Positions 1 through 6,699 of a DNA stretch of 12,978 nt are shown one piece after another. The notes below the pieces were generated by a model that was not told the origin of the DNA, ran no database searches, and saw nothing but the letters and a program-made list of their open reading frames with translations. A program made the translations under genes and the position numbers. Position 1 is the first letter of the stretch. The number at the start of each line of letters is the position of its first letter. Source of the stretch: JAAFIP01 sp043777795 (GTDB lineage Bacteria > Pseudomonadota > Gammaproteobacteria > Burkholderiales > Burkholderiaceae_C); the NCBI GenBank assembly GCA_043777795.1, contig JAYWHJ010000052.1, forward strand, positions 1-12,978. The letters run 5' to 3'.

Positions 1-1102
1 GCGCAAAACCGCCAGGGGCTACCACGGCTTTAGCTTTTATACCGATGCCGAAGTGACGCTGGAGATGGACTTGGTGCGGCGTGACCTTACTATTAATGCC
101 ATAGCTGCTCGCGCGATTATCCAAAGGGCTAGCGACGTTTTTTCTCTAGAAAACTTGTATCTCTATGAATTGACTGACCCGTACCACGGTCAACGCGACA
201 TCAAAGACAAAGTGCTGCGCCATGTGAGCCTGGCCTTTGCCGAAGATCCGGTGCGCATCTTGCGGCTGGCGCGCTTTGCCGCGCGGTTCGCTGACTTTAG
301 CGTTGCGCCGGAGACCATGGATTTGATGCGCCGCATGGTGGCCAGCGGCGAGGTGGACGCGCTGGTGGCTGAGCGGGTGTGGCAAGAGCTGGCGCGTGGG
401 CTGATGGAGACCAAACCGTCGCGCATGTTTGACGTGCTGCGTGATTGCGGTGCGCTAGAGGTGCTGCTGCCCGAAGTGGCGCGCCTGTGGGGCGTACCCC
501 AGCCCGAGGCGCACCATCCCGAGATCGACACCGGTGTGCACCTGATGATGGTGCTGGACATGGCGGCAGCGCTAGGTGCGCCGCTGCCGGTACGCTTTGC
601 CTGCCTGATGCATGACTTGGGCAAAGGCACCACGCGTGCGGGCGACCTGCCGCGCCATATTGGCCATGAAGAACGCAGCGTGAAACTGCTGCTGCCTGTG
701 TGCGAGCGCCTGCGCGTGCCCGCCGATTGCAAAGATCTGGCCGTGATCGTCGCCAAAGAGCATGGGAATATCCACCGCAGCGCTGCGCTGAACGCTGCAT
801 CCGCGATGCGCCTGCTGGAGCGCTGCGACGCGATCCGTAAGCCGCAACGTTTTTACGACGCGCTACAAGCCTGCGAGTGCGACGCGCGCGGGCGGCTGGG
901 CAAGCAGGGCGATGCCTACCCGCAGGCCGTGCGCCTGATTGCGGCGCTGCGCGCGGCCTTGGCCGTTGCTACAGAAACAATAGCTGCTCGCGCCATTAAA
1001 CAGGGTTCTACAGGGCCAAAGATAGGTGAAATGATAGCCCGCGAACGGGTGCATGCCGTGGCGCTGGCGCTAGGAGAGATCTCGTCGTCCGCTGACTGCT
1101 AA
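1..1102 (+). CDS. cca: CCA tRNA nucleotidyltransferase, 5' end outside window
   Basis: Adds or repairs the 3'-terminal CCA of tRNAs in the cytoplasm, using CTP and ATP. The reading frame is open from base 2, so the true start lies upstream; about 65 N-terminal residues, including the GxxxR and DxD catalytic motifs, are missing. The 366 visible residues begin in the class II motif RKTARGYHGF and continue with RRDLTINAIA (visible residues 26-35), DPYHGQRD (59-66), the conserved RHVSLAFAEDPVRILR block (73-88) and a C-terminal HD domain (HDLGKG at 204-209) typical of bifunctional bacterial enzymes. Odd: between TINAIA and DPYHG there are 23 residues where E. coli Cca has about 8. This extra segment is encoded by a copy of a dispersed repeat at 90-140. 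A second copy of the core lies in frame near the C-terminus (967-1020). The frame is intact and the flanking motifs are conserved, so the gene is probably functional. Family assignment is secure; repeat origin of the extra loop is inference. Confidence 0.95.
   Translation, partial: RKTARGYHGFSFYTDAEVTLEMDLVRRDLTINAIAARAIIQRASDVFSLENLYLYELTDPYHGQRDIKDKVLRHVSLAFAEDPVRILRLARFAARFADFSVAPETMDLMRRMVASGEVDALVAERVWQELARGLMETKPSRMFDVLRDCGALEVLLPEVARLWGVPQPEAHHPEIDTGVHLMMVLDMAAALGAPLPVRFACLMHDLGKGTTRAGDLPRHIGHEERSVKLLLPVCERLRVPADCKDLAVIVAKEHGNIHRSAALNAASAMRLLERCDAIRKPQRFYDALQACECDARGRLGKQGDAYPQAVRLIAALRAALAVATETIAARAIKQGSTGPKIGEMIARERVHAVALALGEISSSADC
90..140 (+). repeat. Dispersed-repeat copy inside cca (copy 1)
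   Basis: Core atagctgctcgcgc at 101-114, preceded by ctattaatgcc and followed by a degenerate right arm ending aaagggctagcgacg. The same 14-mer recurs exactly at 980-993, and the match extends to 19 nt with one mismatch. The left arm resembles the repeats at 1161 and 7591. I recall a Comamonadaceae-wide repeat with the core ATAGCTGCTCGCGC and right arm AAGCGCTAGAGGC; this copy fits it loosely. It encodes extra residues inserted after the RRDLTINAIA motif of Cca. Confidence 0.55.
967..1020 (+). repeat. Dispersed-repeat copy inside cca (copy 2)
   Basis: Sequence runs gctacagaaacaatagctgc at 967-986, through the core at 980-993, and ends tctacagggccaaa at 1007-1020. This is the best match in the window to the Comamonadaceae repeat as I remember it (gctac...aaacaATAGCTGCTCGCGC...CTAgAGGCCAAA). 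The core is read in the same frame as copy 1 (distance 879 bp, a multiple of 3), giving IAARA both times. Unlike copy 1 it does not lengthen the protein visibly: the surrounding C-terminal helix aligns with normal Cca spacing. Confidence 0.5.
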
Positions 1103-1160
1103 GTGGGACAGAAAATGCTGCTGCATACTCGTTCACTGACTATCTCTGTCGATTTATGCG

Positions 1161-1200
1161 CTATTTATTTAATAGCTTTTCCCGCAATAATTTATTGGCC
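1161..1200 (+). repeat. Dispersed-repeat copy downstream of cca (copy 3)
   Basis: ctatttatttaatagc followed by ttttcccgc and aataatttattggcc. The first 16 nt match 7591-7606 with one mismatch, and the similarity continues weakly for about 40 nt. The left arm is itself an inverted repeat (gctatt/aatagc) followed by tttt, so it could serve as a weak terminator for cca, though the stem is AT-rich and only 6 bp. Confidence 0.45.
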
Positions 1201-1210
1201 TGCAGACCGA

Positions 1211-1258
1211 TAAGAATAAAAATTCGGCTCAAACCCGGCAAATTTGCCGTTTGAGCCG
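1211..1258 (-). terminator. Rho-independent terminator of the PfkB kinase
   Basis: A perfect 10-bp stem (1225-1234 cggctcaaac pairs with 1249-1258 gtttgagccg) encloses a second perfect palindrome ggcaaatttgcc (1237-1248), giving an almost continuous 16-bp hairpin with a 2-nt bulge. Read on the minus strand it is followed by aatttttattctta, the U-rich tract expected of an intrinsic terminator. It lies about 125 bp beyond the minus-strand kinase stop at 1382. On the plus strand no T-run follows, so it is unlikely to terminate cca by this mechanism. Confidence 0.7.
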
Positions 1259-1381
1259 ACTCCTGGGGCCCTAGAAGCGGCCAAGCACCGTAAAAAGCGG
1301 CAAATTCAAACTGTTTTTGATATGCAAATAGGCATGTAGACCAATGAAATAAAGCGGGAGAAGCTACAAAATTTATAGTGA

Positions 1382-2410
1382 CTACGTCAGCGCTGCCAAA
1401 GTTTCGCTCCAGGTCGCCGGGTTGCAGCCTACCCGCGTGACGTTGATCGTCGCTGCCGCTACCGCGTGGGCCAATGCGCCTTGCAACACACTGCCCTGCA
1501 AATTTGCTGCCAGCCTTTGCGGTGATAGCACGCCTTGGCGCTGCAAATAGGCCAGCAAGGCGGCAAAAAAGCTGTCTCCCGCGCCGACTGTGTCTGCCAC
1601 GGTAATGCCTGGCGGGCTGGCCTCGAAGTAATGCGCGCTGGGGGTGATCAGCCACGCGCCCGCAGCGCCCAGCGTCAATGCAATCAGCGCAGGACTATGC
1701 GCACCCGGCAGCGACTCGCCCCCAGAATCCACACCACCCGCCGCTCGCACGGCGTCCTGCGCCAGCACGCCACGCGCCGCGCCCACCGGGTCACTGGCCA
1801 CCCATGCGGCATCTGCGCCCAGCGCCACCAAGTCCTCGTCACTCACCTTCACCGCATGCGCCAGCGCGCAAGCGGCCAGCACGCTGGCGCGGTAGGGCAC
1901 CAGGTCGGGGCAGACGGCGGTGCGCAAGTTGGCATCCACCGTCATGCACGCACCCTGGGCCCGGGCGGCCTGCATGAGGGTGCGGGTGGTGGGCCAGTCT
2001 TGCGGCACCAGCATCAGGCCGCCAGTGTGCAATACCTGGGTGTCGGCGGGCAGGGCGCCTATAGCTTGCGCAGCGCTCAGGCTGCGGTCGGCCACAGCCT
2101 CGCGGTGAAAGGCGTAGCTGGCTTTGCCTGCAGCATCCAGCTGCACCACGGCAATCGATGTCGGTAGCGCGCTGGGTGCGGGGCTGGCCAGCGCCACGCC
2201 CTCGGCCAGCAGCAGTTGGCGAAACTGCACGCCAAAACTATCGTGTGACAAGGGGTTCAGATACGCAGTGGCCAAGCCCTGGCGCGCAGAGGCAATGCAA
2301 AAGTTAAACACCGAACCACCCAGGCAAGCTTGCAAGCCAGTGCGGAGACTAGTGAGTGAGTAAGGACTCACAATAAGGTCAATTAAGGCTTCGCCGTAAC
2401 AGGTAATCAT
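1382..2410 (-). CDS. PfkB-family sugar kinase (fructokinase-like)
   Basis: Cytoplasmic ATP-dependent carbohydrate kinase of the ribokinase/PfkB family, 342 residues, a normal length. It starts ITCYGEALIDLI, has the N-terminal substrate-binding glycines in CLGGSVFNF (29-37), VDANLR (158-163), KVSDEDL (188-194) and the C-terminal PfkB signature DTVGAGDSFFAALLAYL (273-289), with the catalytic Asp in GAGD. The ATG at 2410 is chosen because family similarity begins there; the frame is open for 34 codons further upstream but that part is unlike the family. It is divergent from the ruined FrcB-like gene at 2574. In fructose ABC operons (frcBCA/frcK) such a kinase phosphorylates the imported sugar, so fructose is the likely substrate, but this is inferred from context. 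The sequence shows no damage, although its presumed transporter is gone. Confidence 0.9.
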   Translation of the reverse strand: MITCYGEALIDLIVSPYSLTSLRTGLQACLGGSVFNFCIASARQGLATAYLNPLSHDSFGVQFRQLLLAEGVALASPAPSALPTSIAVVQLDAAGKASYAFHREAVADRSLSAAQAIGALPADTQVLHTGGLMLVPQDWPTTRTLMQAARAQGACMTVDANLRTAVCPDLVPYRASVLAACALAHAVKVSDEDLVALGADAAWVASDPVGAARGVLAQDAVRAAGGVDSGGESLPGAHSPALIALTLGAAGAWLITPSAHYFEASPPGITVADTVGAGDSFFAALLAYLQRQGVLSPQRLAANLQGSVLQGALAHAVAAATINVTRVGCNPATWSETLAALT

Positions 2411-2573
2411 GACCAAATTAAACCCTAATTTAGTGTGTTGAAAACTAGAATTACCGATTGATGGAGCAACTTGATTTATGAGGTCGCACTGTGAATAATT
2501 CGCGCAGCCCAATCAGGGATTGAGTCATTCAACCGTCATTTATCCATCCTAGGAGACCCGCATATCGTTCAAA
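2411..2573. promoter_or_regulatory. Divergent intergenic region with small inverted repeat
   Basis: 163 bp between the minus-strand kinase and the plus-strand FrcB remnant; promoters for both directions should lie here. Directly upstream of the kinase start is a 6-bp inverted repeat, aaatta (2415-2420) and taattt (2426-2431) with a 5-nt spacer, which could be an operator. A purine-rich aggag at 2551-2555 precedes the FrcB remnant's ATG, about 18 nt away. I cannot assign -35/-10 boxes with confidence. Confidence 0.25.
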
Positions 2574-2970
2574 ATGAAAGCTACGTTGGCCTGTGGCGAG
2601 CCTCGCATTTGCCAGCGGCGCCGCTACAACACAAACGCAGCCTGTGATCGGGTTGATCACTAAAACCGAGACCAACCCCTTTTTCGTGAGGGCGACGCAA
2701 GGCGCGCAAGCCCAAGCCAAAAAGATGGGTGCCAAGCTGATGACGGCATCAGGCGAAAAAGACGGCCCCACCGCATCGCAAATCGCTGCCATCGAGACGA
2801 TGACCACAGCCGGTACAAAAACCGTTTTGACCACATCTACGGGTGATGCCACCATCCTAGGGGTGAAAAAAGCACAGAAAAAAGCGTTCAAGTCATCGCC
2901 CTAGACAGTGCGTTTGAAGGCGCGCACGCGCTGTACGCGACTGACAACTACAAAGCCGCCAAAAACAGCT
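2574..2970 (+). pseudogene. Sugar ABC transporter binding protein (FrcB-like), truncated and frameshifted
   Basis: Remnant of a periplasmic substrate-binding protein. ATG 2574 gives MKATLACG, then the frame changes to read ASLAFASGAATTQTQ, which completes a signal peptide, followed by PVIGLITKTETNPFF, GAQAQAKKMGAKL and SQIAAIETMTTAGTK. These match the N-terminal lobe of FrcB/RbsB-type fructose-binding proteins. At about 2880, after a run of six A, the frame shifts by -1 and resumes as VIALDSAFEGAHALYATDNYK. Family similarity then ends at about 2960 and the C-terminal half is missing. With two frameshifts and loss of half the protein this cannot be functional. It is the first gene of what was probably a binding protein-permease-ATPase operon next to the sugar kinase; the permease and ATPase genes are absent. 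Confidence 0.8.
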
Positions 2971-3199
2971 CCCCGTGGGCAGCAATGCCTTGGGCCGCAG
3001 TCTGCTCGGCGGCCTGCACCGAACACTTGCCAGCGCTCTGGTCAGCCCCCTGCAAACCTATAGCTGGTGGGGCGTCAGCCAACCTGAAGTGCTGCTAGGC
3101 GCCATCGGCGCAGATGCCCGCGCGATGGGCGGTACACTGCTGCCGCTGCACAGCAGCTTTGCTCCTGATAGAGAGTTGTTTTTGAAGCTTGACCGCTAG
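2960..3199 (+). pseudogene. C-terminal fragment of a ROK-family protein
   Basis: A 70-80 residue frame ending at the TAG at 3197-3199, with SNALGRSLLGGLHRTL, PEVLLGAIGADARAMG and GGTLLPLHSSFAPDRELFLK. The last part looks like the C-terminus of ROK transcriptional regulators or kinases (pattern GxxGxDAxxxGAALLPLxxxFxPD), which often close fructose ABC operons as the repressor FrcR. No start, DNA-binding part or kinase core is present, and it joins directly to the broken FrcB gene in another frame, so a single internal deletion of frcC, frcA and most of frcR is the simplest explanation. The family call is by pattern memory and moderately secure. Confidence 0.55.
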
Positions 3200-3329
3200 A
3201 GCGGCAGAAAAACGCCCATGGTTTGTTCACCGACATGCCTCAAAGTAGCTAATTGCGGAGAAACAGTGTAAGATTTTTCAGATAAATGTACCGCTCTGTA
3301 ATTCGCAACTCTTAACGAACCCCATCACT

Positions 3330-5171
3330 TTGTCTGTTCACCGATTTGTGCTTTGGTTGTTCTTGGCTTGCACCGTGCATTTGCCGCTGTTCGCGCAAGA
3401 GTTTGACCGCTTGTACGCGGCAAGCGAGCTCGCGGACTTGGCATCGCCCTTAGAGTGGGTGGTGATGCCAGCTGGCGAGGCACATTTGCCAGGAGCGTTT
3501 GCAGTATCTCCAACATCTTGGCGCTTTCAGCCTTACACGCCTGCTACGGTGCTACCAACGTCAGCCACGCAAAATGTATGGGCCCGCTTTACCTTGGCAG
3601 CCACCAGCCAGCCTCAAACCTGGTTCTTGCGCGTTCCTCGCACGATGATCAGCCGGGTGAGCTTGCACCGCGCAGACAATCAAGGTGGCTGGAGTTCGCA
3701 ATCAGCTGGCGCGTGGATTGCCCCTGCCGATTGGCCGTTGCGCACGCGCTCTCCGTCGTTTGAGATCAAAACCACCCATTTGCCGCAAACCTTTTATCTG
3801 CGTTTTGAAAACGCCATTCCGGTGACCGAGCGACCTATGATGATCGCACCAGCAGATTACATCGATGGGGCGTTCAGAGTGGGCACCTTGGTGGGGTCGA
3901 TGATGGGCATGATGGGTATCTTGGCGGCGCTGTGCGCTGCTGCAGCGTATTTGGGGCGCGCCAGCCTGTTCATGTGGCTCGGTGCTTGGGTGCTGTCACT
4001 GCTGTTGGTGCAGCTGACGCTCATTGGTTACGCAAGCTGGCGCATATGGCCTCATTACGCCTATCTTAACCAGATGATGGGTTGGGCCGCGCCACTGCTG
4101 GCCATTGCGACGGGGAGTTGGTTTTGCGCCAAAGCAAGTTATGCCCGCGACAGCCATATGGCGATTTACCGTCTTTTTGCATTCGTCTCGCTCGGCTCGC
4201 TGGGGATGATTGCAGTCGTGGGGCTTGGAACATATTGGGGTGTGACGTTGCATAAATGGATGAATGCGTGGCTAGTGTTTGCAATTTTCTCCATCATTGC
4301 CAACTTGTTGTGGATGATGCTGCGTGGGCAGCGCTGGAACGGTTGGCTATTGTTGGGCTGTGTTCCGCTGGGTATTGCGTCACTGTCACGGCTGGCATAC
4401 AACTACGGACTGGTACGCCATATTGAGATCACGCAGCTCGTGAACATGATCTTGACGCAAATCAGTATGGTGTGGATATTTCTGGCGCTCCTGCTGCGCA
4501 TACGGGCCTCGCTGCTGGAGAGAGCGCTCTCCAGCATGGTGACCAGCACGCATTCGACGACAGGCCTGGGGCTGTCACAAATTGCACTATTGCGGATGCC
4601 CAAGATGATGCTGCGAGCCAATCGGCTGTCCAGCGGATGTGGTGTATTGATGGTGCGCTGGTGTGATGCTGCCAGCACGGTATCGCTTGCGCAATCTTCT
4701 CAACGTGAAGTGCTGTTGGCGCAAGTGGGGCGAATTTTGCGCGGTGCAGTACGTGATGTGGACACTGCAGTGCATCTTGATGACACTAATTTTTTACTGA
4801 TGGTGGAGGGCCCTGTCAGCCGCGAGGCACTGGGCCAATTGGCCTCTCAGCTCATTGCCGCAAGCTTGCGGGCTACCAAAGACGTTACTGTTCAGGGAGG
4901 CATCCATCTGAACGTGGCCGTCTGGCATGGAAACGCGTTACAAAATAGTACCGAAGAAGTGATGAGCCTACTGCGAGCGCGGCTTGACCAGATGACCATG
5001 GATACGCACCGCCGCATCCAGTATGTAGATGCCGCTGCAGGTTTGCCGCCGCAGGCCGACTCACTGGCAGGCGCTCAACATAAAGAACAGCTACTGGCCA
5101 AAATCAACGCGATTCAGGAGATGCCTTCCCATACGACGATGGTGAAACCAGAAAACCCGCAGGTGAAATAA
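3330..5171 (+). CDS. 7TMR-DISM membrane sensor with degenerate GGDEF domain
   Basis: 613-residue membrane signalling protein. Residues 1-22 are a signal peptide (VLWLFLACTVHLPLFA, cleavage near AQ-EF). Residues 40-165 form a periplasmic 7TMR-DISMED2-like domain (VWARFTL, TWFLRVPRTMISRVSLHR, FYLRFEN). Seven hydrophobic segments follow at about 184-208, 211-235, 246-269, 280-303, 309-331, 338-360 and 367-390. The C-terminal part (about 420-567) has the length and helical pattern of a GGDEF domain, but where GGDEF should stand it reads VHLDDTNFLLMVEG, so diguanylate cyclase activity is not expected. The start is uncertain: TTG 3330 is the first plausible codon before the signal peptide, GTG 3348 is an alternative, and neither has a clear ribosome-binding site; the frame is open back to about 3249. 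The protein is paralogous to the one at 12193-12978. Ligand and output are unknown. Confidence 0.85.
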   Translation: MSVHRFVLWLFLACTVHLPLFAQEFDRLYAASELADLASPLEWVVMPAGEAHLPGAFAVSPTSWRFQPYTPATVLPTSATQNVWARFTLAATSQPQTWFLRVPRTMISRVSLHRADNQGGWSSQSAGAWIAPADWPLRTRSPSFEIKTTHLPQTFYLRFENAIPVTERPMMIAPADYIDGAFRVGTLVGSMMGMMGILAALCAAAAYLGRASLFMWLGAWVLSLLLVQLTLIGYASWRIWPHYAYLNQMMGWAAPLLAIATGSWFCAKASYARDSHMAIYRLFAFVSLGSLGMIAVVGLGTYWGVTLHKWMNAWLVFAIFSIIANLLWMMLRGQRWNGWLLLGCVPLGIASLSRLAYNYGLVRHIEITQLVNMILTQISMVWIFLALLLRIRASLLERALSSMVTSTHSTTGLGLSQIALLRMPKMMLRANRLSSGCGVLMVRWCDAASTVSLAQSSQREVLLAQVGRILRGAVRDVDTAVHLDDTNFLLMVEGPVSREALGQLASQLIAASLRATKDVTVQGGIHLNVAVWHGNALQNSTEEVMSLLRARLDQMTMDTHRRIQYVDAAAGLPPQADSLAGAQHKEQLLAKINAIQEMPSHTTMVKPENPQVK

Positions 5172-5255
5172 TTTGACAACCCCGGCACATCGGAATGGCC
5201 ATCTATGTATCGGTAAATCATCCGTACATCGTCACCACACGCGCAATTGCCAGCG

Positions 5256-5726
5256 TCAAGTCGATAGCAATATGGCGCTGGTGGGTAGCGCAATCCTGAC
5301 CGTCTCACCGTACTTTAACCCCTCCAGGCGCGGCGCCAGCACTTCCATCACAGTGGCAGCTTGGTAGTGGGCCGCTTTAGTCTCAGGGTGGGGGTAGCAC
5401 AGCCAAGCGGGGACGGTCTGCTTCTGCCAAGTGAGCTGCAAATGCACAAAAGAGAAAGTCTCGGGTGGATGTAGGTGCGTCCACATGAGTCGCTCAAAAC
5501 AATAGTTTGCGCGCTCCAAAGCCCATGTGCGTGGTGCAATGGACACATTGAGCGTGCCGGGCCAGCAGCCCGATAAATCAAGCCCCATGGCCTTGAAGAA
5601 AGGCATTTGCATCGCAAGGGAGCTTTGGGGATAGGGGCTGTTGTCGGCACGGCCAGACGCTACGCCGTGGCCGGGCATTACGGTGCCGTGGATGGATGCA
5701 GCATACGGCCCGGCAGCTTGGCTCAT
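5256..5726 (-). CDS. Small protein resembling CTP-dependent riboflavin kinase (DUF120-like)
   Basis: 156 residues. Its ATG (5724-5726) overlaps the TGA of the ROK kinase (5723-5725) by 4 bp, so the pair is translationally coupled; the longer upstream frame lies inside the kinase and was discarded. The order of motifs matches the archaeal RibK/DUF120 cradle-loop barrel as I remember it from MJ0056: an N-terminal IHGTVMPGHGVASG (12-25), then MPFFKAMGL (41-49), then PGTLNVSI (56-63), where the Thr and Asn of the TLN motif bind metal in RibK, then CYPHPET (110-116) and H120, and finally VMEVLAPRLEGLKYGETVRI (126-145), comparable to the RibK tail (IIEIIAP...LxDGDxIKI). I infer a kinase-like or CTP-binding fold. 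The substrate is unknown, and coupling to a sugar kinase argues for a sugar or cofactor role. It could also be a non-enzymatic relative. Confidence 0.7.
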   Translation of the reverse strand: MSQAAGPYAASIHGTVMPGHGVASGRADNSPYPQSSLAMQMPFFKAMGLDLSGCWPGTLNVSIAPRTWALERANYCFERLMWTHLHPPETFSFVHLQLTWQKQTVPAWLCYPHPETKAAHYQAATVMEVLAPRLEGLKYGETVRIALPTSAILLST

Positions 5727-6673
5727 GGCGCTCGCAGTGCCAATGCCGCCAAGTCGCCTACTTGCAGGCCCAGGCCTGCGGGCACGATGTCGCAGCCATC
5801 GGTCAGCGCCATCAGCTTGCCCGCGACTTGCGCGCGCAGCTTGGGCAGCAGCAGCTCTTGGTGGTGCCAAAACACACTGCCACCGATACTGATGCGCTGC
5901 AGGTCCAGCGTGACGATCAGGTTGTACAGGGCGCGGCCCATCACTCTGCATAGCTCGTCGATATGGGCCAGCGCCGTAGCATCACCCGCACTGGCTGCGG
6001 CAAAAAGCGCGGCAGCATCTTGCCCAAAACGCCGGGGTATTGCATTGCCCGCCACCACAGCCTCCAGGTCGCCCATGTTGCCGCAGCCGCAGGCGGCATC
6101 GGGGTGGTCACTGACGAACATATGGCCAGCGTGCCCCGCGTTGCCGTTTTTGCCGCGCAGCACGCGGCCATCTACGCACAGGCCTACGCCAATGCCGGTG
6201 CTCCATGTGACATAAGCACAGTGCGCTATGCCTTGCAGAGCGCCCCATTTGCGTTCTGCCTCCAGCGCGCCGATGGCATCGTTTTCTATCCGCACTGCGC
6301 CGTAGCGCTGGCGCAAAGGGGCTTCTAGCGGGGCGCTGGTCCAATTGTTGGGCAGGCCACGCGCCGGGCCACCCAGGCCGCCACAGATATTAGGCGCGGC
6401 CAGCGCCAGCACGCCGCTCTGCAACACAAACGGGCCGCAGCTGGAGACGCCTACGCTGGCAATGTGCTCGGGAGCGATGCCGTGCTCTGCGCAGGCCGCA
6501 TCTATCATGCGGATAATTTGCTGCGCCAGTGCGCCGGAGTGTCCTTCCTTGGCGGTAGGCTCGGCGCGGCGGGCATACAGCTGCAGGTTGCGCTGGGACT
6601 GGCTGTCGGCCAGTGACACGGCTACTTTGGTGCCGCCGATGTCGACGCAGGCGTGGTGTGTGCTGGGTTGCAT
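5723..6673 (-). CDS. ROK-family sugar kinase
   Basis: 316 residues, normal for ROK glucokinases/fructokinases/N-acetylglucosamine kinases. The phosphate-binding DIGGTK is at 11-16, the catalytic Asp lies in ENDAIGAL (130-137, Asp132), WSTGIGVGL (157-165) is the second nucleotide-binding glycine segment, and the ROK signature with its zinc site runs NAGHAGHM (178-185) to ACGCGNMGDLE (194-204). In the usual CxCGxxGCxE zinc motif the third Cys is replaced by Asp201, so zinc binding may be altered. It has no N-terminal helix-turn-helix, so it is a kinase and not a ROK repressor. It is followed with a 4-bp overlap by the DUF120-like gene and lies just downstream of a LacI-type pseudogene, suggesting a sugar-use operon that has lost its regulator. 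The substrate cannot be told from sequence. Confidence 0.88.
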   Translation of the reverse strand: MQPSTHHACVDIGGTKVAVSLADSQSQRNLQLYARRAEPTAKEGHSGALAQQIIRMIDAACAEHGIAPEHIASVGVSSCGPFVLQSGVLALAAPNICGGLGGPARGLPNNWTSAPLEAPLRQRYGAVRIENDAIGALEAERKWGALQGIAHCAYVTWSTGIGVGLCVDGRVLRGKNGNAGHAGHMFVSDHPDAACGCGNMGDLEAVVAGNAIPRRFGQDAAALFAAASAGDATALAHIDELCRVMGRALYNLIVTLDLQRISIGGSVFWHHQELLLPKLRAQVAGKLMALTDGCDIVPAGLGLQVGDLAALALRAP

Positions 6674-6699
6674 GCGGCTGATTATGCCGAGTGGTTATA

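Noticed and set aside
1161..1655. 164-codon minus-strand frame.
   Set aside because: It overlaps the sugar kinase in another frame and runs through the terminator and repeat copy.
2411..2512. 34-codon N-terminal extension of the sugar kinase.
   Set aside because: PfkB proteins begin directly with the strand ITCYGEALID, so the ATG at 2410 is a better start.
2863..2890. Possible programmed -1 frameshift at the A-runs in the FrcB-like gene.
   Set aside because: The gene also has a frameshift in the signal peptide and lacks its C-terminal half, so these are ordinary mutations; the phase does not match the canonical A AAA AAG heptamer either.
3190..3207. ccgctagagcgg hairpin after the ROK fragment as a terminator.
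   Set aside because: The stem is only 4-5 bp with a tiny loop and no T-run.
3221..3348. 17-nt near-repeat (gtttgttcaccgacatg and gtctgttcaccgatttg) flanking the sensor start.
   Set aside because: Three mismatches and only two copies; it is compatible with chance and no function is suggested.
5172..5255. Intergenic region between the convergent sensor and DUF120-like genes.
   Set aside because: I looked for a bidirectional terminator or small gene and saw none.
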